Shown piece after piece: positions 25,089 to 31,851 of a DNA stretch of 63,898 nucleotides; position 1 is the first letter of the stretch; each line of letters starts with the position of its first letter. A program made the translations under genes and the position numbers. The notes under the pieces were generated by a model. It worked only from the letters and a program-made list of their open reading frames with translations. It was not told the DNA's origin and made no database searches. The stretch comes from Candidatus Woesearchaeota archaeon (lineage in GTDB: Archaea > Nanobdellota > Nanobdellia > Woesearchaeales > JABMPP01), in assembly GCA_018303405.1 (NCBI GenBank), contig JAGVYD010000009.1, forward strand, positions 259,045 through 322,942, read 5' to 3'.

Positions 25089-25583
25089 TTATTTAATATT
25101 GGAAAAACGTCTTTTTAATATCTCTCGTTTAACATTTTCAGGAGACATTGCTTGCTTTTTAGTTATACGAATAACACCCGACTTTCCAAAAGGTAACTCG
25201 TTCTGAGGAATACCTTTATAGACTAATCCCATTGAAATGGTCACAAGAGATTCAATAATTCTCATCTCAACTTCTTCATCACCCTTATAGATAAATATTA
25301 GTGAATCAACATCCTCTACTAAAAAAGACCGAATTACATCTGCAATAATGATATCTTGCTTTTGTTCTTCACTATCGAGAATTTCAAATATCATTTTTTT
25401 ATTATTGCGAAGTTTGAAATATACATCTGGTTGATAGTTAACAACTAACTTTGAATTGTAGTCGGTGATTGACAATGGATGACCATTTCCTGTTAGCACT
25501 TTCTTAACTCTTTTGCGTTTTTGTAGCTCTTCTCCAACTAAAATAACTCCTTTTTGAACTGTGGAATGATAGAATGATACCAT
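25089..25583 (-). CDS. Unknown protein with possible PD-(D/E)XK nuclease fold
   Basis: The middle of this 164-residue protein reads VNYQPDVYFKLRNNKKMIFEILDSEEQKQD, with a QPD then, about 15 residues later, FEIL. This arrangement resembles the core of PD-(D/E)XK endonuclease-like domains (PD...E-x-hydrophobic), and a helix DVIRSFLVEDVDSLIFIYKG follows. The catalytic Lys is not evident, so this is tentative. GGAG precedes the ATG at 25583. A host-defence or DNA-processing role in the element is possible. The 25602-25851 stretch before the integrase part holds no other gene. Confidence 0.5.
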   Translation of the reverse strand: MVSFYHSTVQKGVILVGEELQKRKRVKKVLTGNGHPLSITDYNSKLVVNYQPDVYFKLRNNKKMIFEILDSEEQKQDIIIADVIRSFLVEDVDSLIFIYKGDEEVEMRIIESLVTISMGLVYKGIPQNELPFGKSGVIRITKKQAMSPENVKREILKRRFSNIK

Positions 25584-25851
25584 AAATTCATCTCCACGCA
25601 AAAAAGGATACTTTCCTTCTTTTTCTGCTTCCTTTTTTATGAACGTAAAATGACACTCTTCTTCTCGTCATATTACCACCCCCCCATAGTCAAATCGAAT
25701 AGATTCTTACTTAAAAACACTTACAAATCTATTATAATTTATTTATATTATTAAAGTTTATTAATCTCCACTCTGTCGAGGCTACCAAACCTTTTATACT
25801 AATATCTCCTCAATAATGTGCATACTATATACATCGTTCATACGCATAAAA

Positions 25852-26028
25852 ATGAAAACTCGAATCAATCTCACAATCGAAAATCAGCTTGTGAATTTGC
25901 TGAAAAGAAAGCGAATAAATATATCTAAATACGTCGAGAAACTTGTAACAGCAAACTTATTAAATATGTGTTCGAATCAAGACAATTGTTCCCTTAGTGG
26001 GTTCGCAGGTTCAAATCCTGCCCTCCGC
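25852..26028 (+). CDS. int: SSV-type integrase, N-terminal part (to the attachment site)
   Basis: The 59 codons before the end of the repeat read MKTRINLTIENQLVNLLKRK..., INISKYVEKLVTANLL..., ending CSLSGFAGSNPALR, the peptide that is also translated from the left attachment site. The start resembles the ribbon-helix-helix N-terminus of archaeal suicide integrases. The frame runs on into host DNA to 26067 after a different 13 residues. An ATG at 25816 is an alternative start. Excision would fuse this part to 19032-20033. Confidence 0.88.
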
Positions 26029-26029
26029 A
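25989..26029 (+). other. Right attachment site (copy of tRNA-Leu 3' part)
   Basis: The direct repeat of 18989-19029 has 40 of 41 bases identical (A at 26013 in place of G). Sequence upstream is not tRNA-like, so this is only the fragment generated by integration. Confidence 0.92.
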
Positions 26030-26076
26030 TACATCTCTCTAAGTTTATTAGCGATAAAAATAAATAGAGCACAATA

Positions 26077-26751
26077 ATGAATGTAAACATGCCGGCAAAA
26101 AAGATTACAATTCCGATTCTCATACATGTGGCAGGCGTATACAGACACACTGAAATCCATGGGAAAAAAGAGAGAAAGAAAAGCGATGCCTGGGTCAGGT
26201 ATATTAAAAAAATAATCAAGAAAAACAAAGAAAATACAATAAGCGAATTATTGGATAAAAGTAAACCTGTATTTCCGAAAATTACCAGGGCAATTACATC
26301 TTTTGGAACTTACCTAGATGGAGATTGTCATTTTGAACAGCAAGTGCTGAATATTATTCACAGAAATCAAAAAAGATTTAACTTGCTTCAACACTTAGGA
26401 TTTAACAATAATTCACAAAATGTTGGCAAATCACCTTTAAGCAATATTGAATTAGAATTCATAGTCATGGGCGGCGAGCTTAATAACTGTCATTTGACAG
26501 AATTTAAGGATGTATTGGCGTGGTGTGTTAAGAATGGGGGAAAATTTTCCAGATTAACAATTATTTTGCCAGCTGAAGGCATATTTGAAAGTGCGGTTCC
26601 TGCAGATCAGGTATACAATAAATATATACTGCATGGTTCTAATTATCATGACGTTTTTGAGAAGTACATTGAAGCATGCCATAGATATCCAACTCAAATT
26701 CAGATTGACCATTCTCAAAAATCTATCGTTGTGACAGTTATCAAGAAATGA
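26077..26751 (+). CDS. Hypothetical protein
   Basis: This 224-residue protein just outside the right attachment site is of unknown family. It begins MNVNMPAKKITIPILIHVAGVY and contains a region ELEFIVMGGELNNCHLTEFKDVLAWCVKNGG, then LTIILPAEGIFESAV and C-terminal beta strands. The N-terminal hydrophobic patch is short and not a clear membrane segment. The start could also be the ATG at 26089. It may be chromosomal or left from an older insertion. Confidence 0.55.
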   Translation: MNVNMPAKKITIPILIHVAGVYRHTEIHGKKERKKSDAWVRYIKKIIKKNKENTISELLDKSKPVFPKITRAITSFGTYLDGDCHFEQQVLNIIHRNQKRFNLLQHLGFNNNSQNVGKSPLSNIELEFIVMGGELNNCHLTEFKDVLAWCVKNGGKFSRLTIILPAEGIFESAVPADQVYNKYILHGSNYHDVFEKYIEACHRYPTQIQIDHSQKSIVVTVIKK

Positions 26752-26879
26752 GCAGATTTCTGCCTTATGGTTTTTATATTCAGACTACCAAATTGGTTAT
26801 ACTTGCCTACTATCATCCTGACATTTTCTTGGCTTTTCATTTGCCAAGCTTTTTAAATTTTATATCAGTTATATGCTCT

Positions 26880-27371
26880 ATGGAGCGCAAGAGAATATTA
26901 ATCCCATTAAGCAGTAAGAGTTCAAACTCCAAAACTGATATACCTAAATTTACCTTGCCCCAAAGATTGGTATTCAACGCATTGACGCTTCTTTTTAACA
27001 ACAGGATGTATCATTTTGATGATGTCCATGAACTCAATGATTATCTTGCAGGCCATGTGTTTAGCTATCTGGACAGAATTTCATTAAAGGATGTTTTAAT
27101 TGAAAATGTTTCGCCTTCTGGAGATGGGACTCTGCAGTATATCACTCTTGCTGACCCTGACGGGCGGAGCACCATAGATGCACTGGCGACACTGCCCAAA
27201 ATAGACACAAGGGACGGATTACCTGAGGATAAATATGAGATGCTTAAAGCTTCGGAAGGGTTGCGCGGGAATGTAATCATCAGAAGATATGAAATGCCTT
27301 TGTCTGCTGTTAACTATATTGTCAATTTTGAGTCTGACCATCGCGGCCAAGTGCTGAGCCAGTCCCGCTGA
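26880..27371 (+). CDS. Hypothetical protein
   Basis: This 163-residue soluble protein is of unknown family. It begins MERKRILIPLSSKSSNSK and contains TLPQRLVFNALTLLFNNRMYHFDDVHELNDYL and later IRRYEMPLSAVNYIVNFESD. The ATG at 26880 is chosen because a TATA-like CTTTTTAAATTTTAT lies about 25 bases before it; the longer frame from 26748 overlaps the upstream gene and would begin with unlikely hydrophobic sequence. Confidence 0.55.
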   Translation: MERKRILIPLSSKSSNSKTDIPKFTLPQRLVFNALTLLFNNRMYHFDDVHELNDYLAGHVFSYLDRISLKDVLIENVSPSGDGTLQYITLADPDGRSTIDALATLPKIDTRDGLPEDKYEMLKASEGLRGNVIIRRYEMPLSAVNYIVNFESDHRGQVLSQSR

Positions 27372-27450
27372 AATCGGTGGAAATTTAACCTGCAAAATAT
27401 TTTCAGGATTTCTGTTTAATTATCAAATTCAGCACTTTCCAAAAAAGAAT

Positions 27451-28098
27451 TCACCTGAACAACGAAATAACATCAGCAACATGCCTGAATGTCAAGTTTG
27501 CCTTTGTTTTTCTCTGAGCTGACCAAACCAATGCGGTCAGAAGTTTCTCTTTTTTTGCCGGAATAATATCAGCCTCGACCCTGTCCCCGACATAGAGAAT
27601 ATTTTGAGGCGGAATTGGCCTGGTCAGCTTTACCATCTTCCTGAACCCGTCAGGATAAGGTTTTGGCCTTTCTACATCCTCATTTGTCAGAATATGCTGA
27701 AACAGTTTTGGATTAATGCCCAAGTGCGACAATATTTTTTTCACAAAAGCTTTCTTTCTATTGGTGAATATGGAGTGGCCAATGCGCATGGTTTCAAATG
27801 CCCTAAACATGTCAACAGTCCTTTTGTCCGGATGAATAAAAGGCATCAAATCAATTTTTTGATGCTCCTCCTGCCAAAAATCCTTGGATTTCCCAAGAGT
27901 CATGAATACTGATGAATGGCTGCCATGTTTTCTATAAAGCCCCATATATTCAGACTTCAATCCTTCACCAATAGGCTTCTTTGTTATCTTAGAATACAAC
28001 TGAAATCTCCTTTGATACTTCACCTTTTCAAATTCAGGCGGCATCTTGTAGAGAGTTCCATCCAAATCCCACCAGATATACCTGACATTGGAAATCAT
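27451..28098 (-). CDS. HAD-family hydrolase
   Basis: This 215-residue phosphatase-like protein of the haloacid dehalogenase superfamily has motif I WWDLDGTLYKM (nucleophile Asp), motif II SIFTNRK, motif III Lys in RPKPYPDGF and motif IV YVGDRVEADIIPAK. The cap between motifs I and II is helical. The substrate is not predictable; phosphoglycolate- or nucleotide-type phosphatases are common members. It is a single gene on the minus strand. Confidence 0.88.
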   Translation of the reverse strand: MISNVRYIWWDLDGTLYKMPPEFEKVKYQRRFQLYSKITKKPIGEGLKSEYMGLYRKHGSHSSVFMTLGKSKDFWQEEHQKIDLMPFIHPDKRTVDMFRAFETMRIGHSIFTNRKKAFVKKILSHLGINPKLFQHILTNEDVERPKPYPDGFRKMVKLTRPIPPQNILYVGDRVEADIIPAKKEKLLTALVWSAQRKTKANLTFRHVADVISLFR

Positions 28099-28137
28099 AT
28101 CTGACTATGGGGCGGATGCCTTAATAAATTTTAAGAT

Positions 28138-28419
28138 TTACTGTGCATCAACCAGCTTGACTATATGCCAGCCGAACCGGGATTTCACTGGCTTTGAGAT
28201 CTGGCCCCTTTCCATTGAAAAAGCGGCATTCTCAAACTCCCTGACCATCTGGCCCCTTCCAAACCAGCCCAAATCGCCGCCATGCTTCCTGGACGGGCAG
28301 ATTGATTTTTCACGGGCAACTTCCTCAAAGCTTTTTCCATGCGTCACGTCAAAATAAACCACATTTGCCTCTGACTCGGTTTTTACAAGAATATGCGATG
28401 CCTTGACTTTTTTTGCCAT
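28138..28419 (-). CDS. Parvulin-type peptidyl-prolyl isomerase
   Basis: This is a minimal rotamase domain of 93 residues: VKASHILVKTESEA at the start, SFEEVAREKSICPSRKHGGDLGWFGRGQMV and FGWHIVKLVDAQ at the end. The two histidines and the short length match free-standing archaeal/bacterial parvulins (PpiC type). No signal peptide, so it is cytoplasmic. An ATG three codons earlier (28428) is possible. Confidence 0.93.
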   Translation of the reverse strand: MAKKVKASHILVKTESEANVVYFDVTHGKSFEEVAREKSICPSRKHGGDLGWFGRGQMVREFENAAFSMERGQISKPVKSRFGWHIVKLVDAQ

Positions 28420-28445
28420 GGAATTCACAACTATCTTAGAAAATA

Positions 28446-28829
28446 TTATCTGCCCAGCTTGTGCAGCTTCCCTTCAATGTCGGTCAGTTCAAGCTCAAGC
28501 CTTTCCATCTCTGTTGCAGGCGACTTCTCCTCTTCCACAGAAACCCTCGGAGACGGCCTTTCCTGGCCCTGCATTGGCTTGCCCAGCCTGATGCTGGTCT
28601 TAGGGAGGAGACTTTTCAGCTTTGCATTCATCTTGGCGATGTCAGCCATGTTCTTTTTCAGCTTTTCAATCATCAGCCTTTTCATTTCCCTTTTTTCCCT
28701 GAACATCTCATACCTTTTCAGGACATCCACCATCTTTTTCGAGGCTTCAAGGAGCTGCCTGCGCAGTTCCAGGGGGCTTTCTATCCCGACAAAGAAATTC
28801 TCCTCCTCAGATTTGTTTTTAGTCGCCAA
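28446..28829 (-). CDS. Coiled-coil protein of the YKDILE cluster
   Basis: This 127-residue, highly charged helical protein reads ELRRQLLEASKKMVDVLKRYEMFREKREMKRLMIEKLKKN in the middle and ends in ELELTDIEGKLHKLGR. A coiled coil is likely. The start is a TTG at 28829 placed five bases after GGTTGAT, giving MATKNKSEEENFFVG; a TTG at 28838 also exists. Third in a row with two genes that share a YKDILE domain. Its role is unknown. Confidence 0.65.
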   Translation of the reverse strand: MATKNKSEEENFFVGIESPLELRRQLLEASKKMVDVLKRYEMFREKREMKRLMIEKLKKNMADIAKMNAKLKSLLPKTSIRLGKPMQGQERPSPRVSVEEEKSPATEMERLELELTDIEGKLHKLGR

Positions 28830-28840
28830 GCAGATCAACC

Positions 28841-29074
28841 TTAAAGTGACTCGGGCTCAAACAGGACCTTGTCAACATGCTCAACCTTCTTTTCAATCTC
28901 TTCAATTTCAGTATGCCAAAGGTCAAGCTCTGAATCCTCATCGTTTTTCATCTCATTAATCTTGTTGAGGGTTTCCTTTGCATCCTCAAGCTTTGCCTTG
29001 ATGGTGCCAACCAGCTCCAGTATGTCCTTGTATTCGTCCACCTTCACAAAAATCTGGGCCCCTTCTTTTCTCAT
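28841..29074 (-). CDS. Small YKDILE-domain protein
   Basis: This 77-residue protein reads IFVKVDEYKDILELVGTIKAKLEDAKETLNKINEMKN..., ending DLWHTEIEEIEKKVEHVDKVLF. It aligns over its whole length with the C-terminal about 70 residues of the upstream gene (FITMTDYKDILEKNEFVKSKLKEAGDTIERV). GGTGAT five bases upstream fixes the ATG. It is a likely dimerising helical module, function unknown. Confidence 0.7.
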   Translation of the reverse strand: MRKEGAQIFVKVDEYKDILELVGTIKAKLEDAKETLNKINEMKNDEDSELDLWHTEIEEIEKKVEHVDKVLFEPESL

Positions 29075-29086
29075 GCATTATCACCC

Positions 29087-29968
29087 TCATTCATTGAGCT
29101 CAAAAACTTTCTTGTCCACCAGCAAAAATCTTTTTTGCAGGTCTGCTATGTTGCGCCTCCAGCTTTCGAATTCCCTGTCCATATTGGCTTCTATGCCGGT
29201 GACTCTCTCAATTGTATCGCCTGCCTCTTTCAGCTTTGATTTGACAAACTCATTTTTTTCAAGTATGTCCTTGTAATCAGTCATGGTGATAAAAAGCGGG
29301 CCCCTGGCCTGCCTCTTCCTCCTGCCTTCCTCCATATCAGTCCTTTCAGCAGCAAAAAAGTCAGCTGAAGAAGCTGCAGGCGCAGCTGGCCTTGGAGGAG
29401 GCTCCAGCTCACTATCCTGGCTTTCCTGCCCGAAGAATGCATTGTCAGAAGAATCAATGGGCTCCGGAACATACGGCGACTTTTCAGGACCTGATGCTGC
29501 GCGAGGCGGTGCTTCCAGCTCCATTTCCTGCTCAGGGAGCATGCCCTTGATCTGCGGAGGCTCCTGTATCTGTGCGGAATCACTTGTCCAATCATCCTTC
29601 TCAGGCTCAAGGCCAAGCTCTTCCCTGCTTTTCAATCCTGGAGCAGAATCAAACTGGAAATTGTCAGGGGGCAAATCTATCTCCGGAGAAAACGGCTTTC
29701 CCATGATATCCCTGTCAGCCATTCTCGGCGGCTGCGCATAAGGCGGTGCCCCTGCTTCATCTGGATATCCACCTGGTGGCGGACCCAGCGGAGGGAAATC
29801 CCTCTGCGGCGGCATAGCCTGCATGCCTTTGCTTGCCTGCCTGGCTGCAGGAGGCATGTCCGGGAAAGAATCGCCATGCTCTGGCAATGGCGGAGGCGGC
29901 GGTAAATCAAGTTCGCCTTGGTTTGAAACCCCTTTATTCGTTTTCTTTAAAAACCCTAAAAAAGCCAT
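29087..29968 (-). CDS. Proline-rich protein with C-terminal YKDILE domain
   Basis: The 293-residue protein begins MAFLGFLKKTNKG, then about 195 residues rich in Pro, Gly, Glu and Gln (LPPPPPLPEHG and many PP pairs), then a basic stretch RRKRQARG and a C-terminal helical domain (about 222-293) paralogous to the small gene downstream. The order disordered linker plus helical domain suggests a tether or scaffold. All three genes lie within 13-base gaps on the minus strand and form an operon. No family name is known to me. Confidence 0.7.
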   Translation of the reverse strand: MAFLGFLKKTNKGVSNQGELDLPPPPPLPEHGDSFPDMPPAARQASKGMQAMPPQRDFPPLGPPPGGYPDEAGAPPYAQPPRMADRDIMGKPFSPEIDLPPDNFQFDSAPGLKSREELGLEPEKDDWTSDSAQIQEPPQIKGMLPEQEMELEAPPRAASGPEKSPYVPEPIDSSDNAFFGQESQDSELEPPPRPAAPAASSADFFAAERTDMEEGRRKRQARGPLFITMTDYKDILEKNEFVKSKLKEAGDTIERVTGIEANMDREFESWRRNIADLQKRFLLVDKKVFELNE

Positions 29969-30217
29969 TCACCCCACCGAGTAATAAAATAATCAAGACA
30001 TTATTAAAAGATTTAGGACTATTCAAAAATGGCAACAACACCCATGGAACAATTCCAAATAATTTTTTTTCATATTGGCAATGGCACCAACAGTATGGCA
30101 TGATGCCGGGCTTATTTATCCGCATTAATTTTTCTGCCTTTATGGTGCCTTTATAGGGGGTGGGCCCAGCTCAAAAGACAATCTTTAAATAGGGCGGGCA
30201 CGCACCATATTTTTTTA

Positions 30218-31309
30218 ATGGGGGACAATAAATCTTCACAGGAATCAAGCTTAATTCTCAGTGACGGCTCAATTTATTATGGCAAATCCATTGGCTCCAC
30301 CGGGTCTGTTGCAGGGGAAGTTGTATTCAACACAGGCATGGTGGGATATCCTGAGGCCTTTACAGACCCGTCATACAGGGGCCAAATTCTTGTCCTGACT
30401 TATCCACTGATTGGCAATTATGGCGTGCCTGACCATGAAATGGAAAACGGCCTGCTGAAAAGCCTGGAGTCGGACAGGATACACATTGCAGGGCTGATAA
30501 TAAGCGATTATTCATTCAACCACAGCCACTGGCATGCGGCAAAATCCCTTTCTGACTGGCTGAAGGAAGAGGGGATTCCGGCGCTTTATGGCATAGACAC
30601 AAGAATGCTGACAAAAAAGCTGAGGGAAAAGGGAGTGATGCTCGGCAAGATTGAAAACCAGGGGCCCGTGGCATTCGACGACCCAAACAAGCGCAACCTC
30701 GTTGACGAGGTCAGCATAAAAAAGCCGGTTGTCTACAACGAGGGCAAAAAAACCAGGATTGTGCTGATTGACTGCGGCGCAAAATACAACATCATCAGGA
30801 GCCTGATAAAGAGGGACGTGACAGTCATACGTGTTCCATGGGATTATGATTTCTTTGGCATGAAATTCAACGGTGTGATGATCTCAAACGGGCCAGGCGA
30901 CCCAAAGATGTGCAAGGCCACAATCAACAATGTGAAGAAATTGCTGGACAGGAAAATCATAACTTTTGGGATTTGCCTGGGCAACCAATTGCTGGCGCTT
31001 GCCGCAGGCGGAGACACCTACAAGCTGAAGTACGGCCACAGATCGCAGAACCAGCCCTGCAAGGAAATTGGCACGCAAAGATGCTACATCACAACACAAA
31101 ACCATGGCTTTGCAGTTGACACAAACAAGCTTCCCAAAGGATGGCACCCCTGGTTTGAAAATGCAAATGACGGAACCAATGAGGGGATAAGGCACGAAAG
31201 CGGAAGGTTTTTTTCAGTCCAGTTCCATCCCGAGGCCGCGCCGGGCCCCGTTGACACAAATTTTCTTTTTGACATATTCACAGAGAAGGTCAGGAAAAAT
31301 GCGAAATAA
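30218..31309 (+). CDS. carA: Carbamoyl-phosphate synthase small subunit
   Basis: This glutaminase subunit of 363 residues hydrolyses glutamine and feeds ammonia to CarB. It has the N-terminal CarA domain (ILSDGSIYYGKSIG, TDPSYRGQILVLTYPLIGNYG), then a class I amidotransferase with nucleophile in FGICLGNQLLALAAGG and His/Glu in VQFHPEAAPGP. A TATA-like ATCTTTAAATAG (30180-30191) is about 27-38 bases before the ATG. It starts the pyrimidine cluster. Confidence 0.96.
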   Translation: MGDNKSSQESSLILSDGSIYYGKSIGSTGSVAGEVVFNTGMVGYPEAFTDPSYRGQILVLTYPLIGNYGVPDHEMENGLLKSLESDRIHIAGLIISDYSFNHSHWHAAKSLSDWLKEEGIPALYGIDTRMLTKKLREKGVMLGKIENQGPVAFDDPNKRNLVDEVSIKKPVVYNEGKKTRIVLIDCGAKYNIIRSLIKRDVTVIRVPWDYDFFGMKFNGVMISNGPGDPKMCKATINNVKKLLDRKIITFGICLGNQLLALAAGGDTYKLKYGHRSQNQPCKEIGTQRCYITTQNHGFAVDTNKLPKGWHPWFENANDGTNEGIRHESGRFFSVQFHPEAAPGPVDTNFLFDIFTEKVRKNAK

Positions 31310-31850
31310 GAGAAAAACAAAATCAATGCAAAAAACCATGGCAAAAAAGGATGCCAAAGAAGAGGTTGCTGTTGTAGACAGGAATGACAGGCTGATTGGC
31401 AAGGCAGACAGGGAAAGCGTGATCAGAAACAGGAAATATTTCAGGGCAGTCAGGATTTTCATAAAAAACAAGTCAGGGGAGTTTACCCTGCTCAAGCGCA
31501 CTGAAAGCAAGATTGTTTTTCCAGGCTGCTGGGAACTGGGTGCGGGCGGGGCAGTGAAGCCCGGGGAAACTTACCTCGCAGCAGCCAAAAGGGAGATCAA
31601 GGAGGAGCTTGGTATTACAGATCCCAACCTGAAGCTCATAAGAAAAGTGAGAATTGAAATCCCCGAAGAAAACCTGTTTGTCAAGGTTTACAGTCTAACT
31701 TACGACGGGAAGTACAAGCTGCAAAAATCAGAAGTGACTGATTTCATGACTTTGCCAAGGGAGAAAATAGCAGGCTTTGGCAGGAAAAACAAAATCCACT
31801 ATCCAACCTTCAATTATTTTGCAAAATTCAGCAAGGAGAGGCTGTTGTAA
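31299..31850 (+). CDS. Nudix hydrolase (IDI/YfcD-like)
   Basis: The Nudix box of this 183-residue protein reads GGAVKPGETYLAAAKREIKEELGI, matching GX5EX7REUXEEXGU. Preceding WELGAG and the N-terminal VDRNDRLIGKADRESV pattern resemble isopentenyl-diphosphate-isomerase-like and YfcD-type Nudix proteins. The substrate is unknown. The start at 31299 overlaps carA by 11 bases; ATGs at 31326 and 31338 are also possible. It ends one base before the carB ATG, so it is cotranscribed inside the pyr cluster. Confidence 0.85.
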   Translation: MRNKRKTKSMQKTMAKKDAKEEVAVVDRNDRLIGKADRESVIRNRKYFRAVRIFIKNKSGEFTLLKRTESKIVFPGCWELGAGGAVKPGETYLAAAKREIKEELGITDPNLKLIRKVRIEIPEENLFVKVYSLTYDGKYKLQKSEVTDFMTLPREKIAGFGRKNKIHYPTFNYFAKFSKERLL

Positions 31851-31851
31851 A

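Larger units (their letters stand above)
18989..26029. mobile_element. Integrated element of about 7.0 kb in tRNA-Leu(CAA), SSV-type split integrase
   Basis: The element lies between 41-bp direct repeats at 18989-19029 and 25989-26029 that differ at one base, exactly 7000 bp apart. The left repeat is the 3' part of the intact tRNA gene. Both repeats are translated in the same frame (LSGFAGSNPALR) by two halves of one integrase. The interior is visibly more A+T rich than its surroundings. Genes in order: integrase C part, serine recombinase, cysteine-rich lipoprotein, winged-helix protein, two genes including DUF5131, tiny frames, two unknown genes, integrase N part. No capsid, replication initiator or conjugation gene is recognised. 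Confidence 0.92.

Noticed and set aside
25816-26067. 83-residue frame at the right end of the element as an independent gene
   Set aside because: Its second half is the translated tRNA fragment and then host DNA. It is better explained as the N-terminal part of the split integrase.
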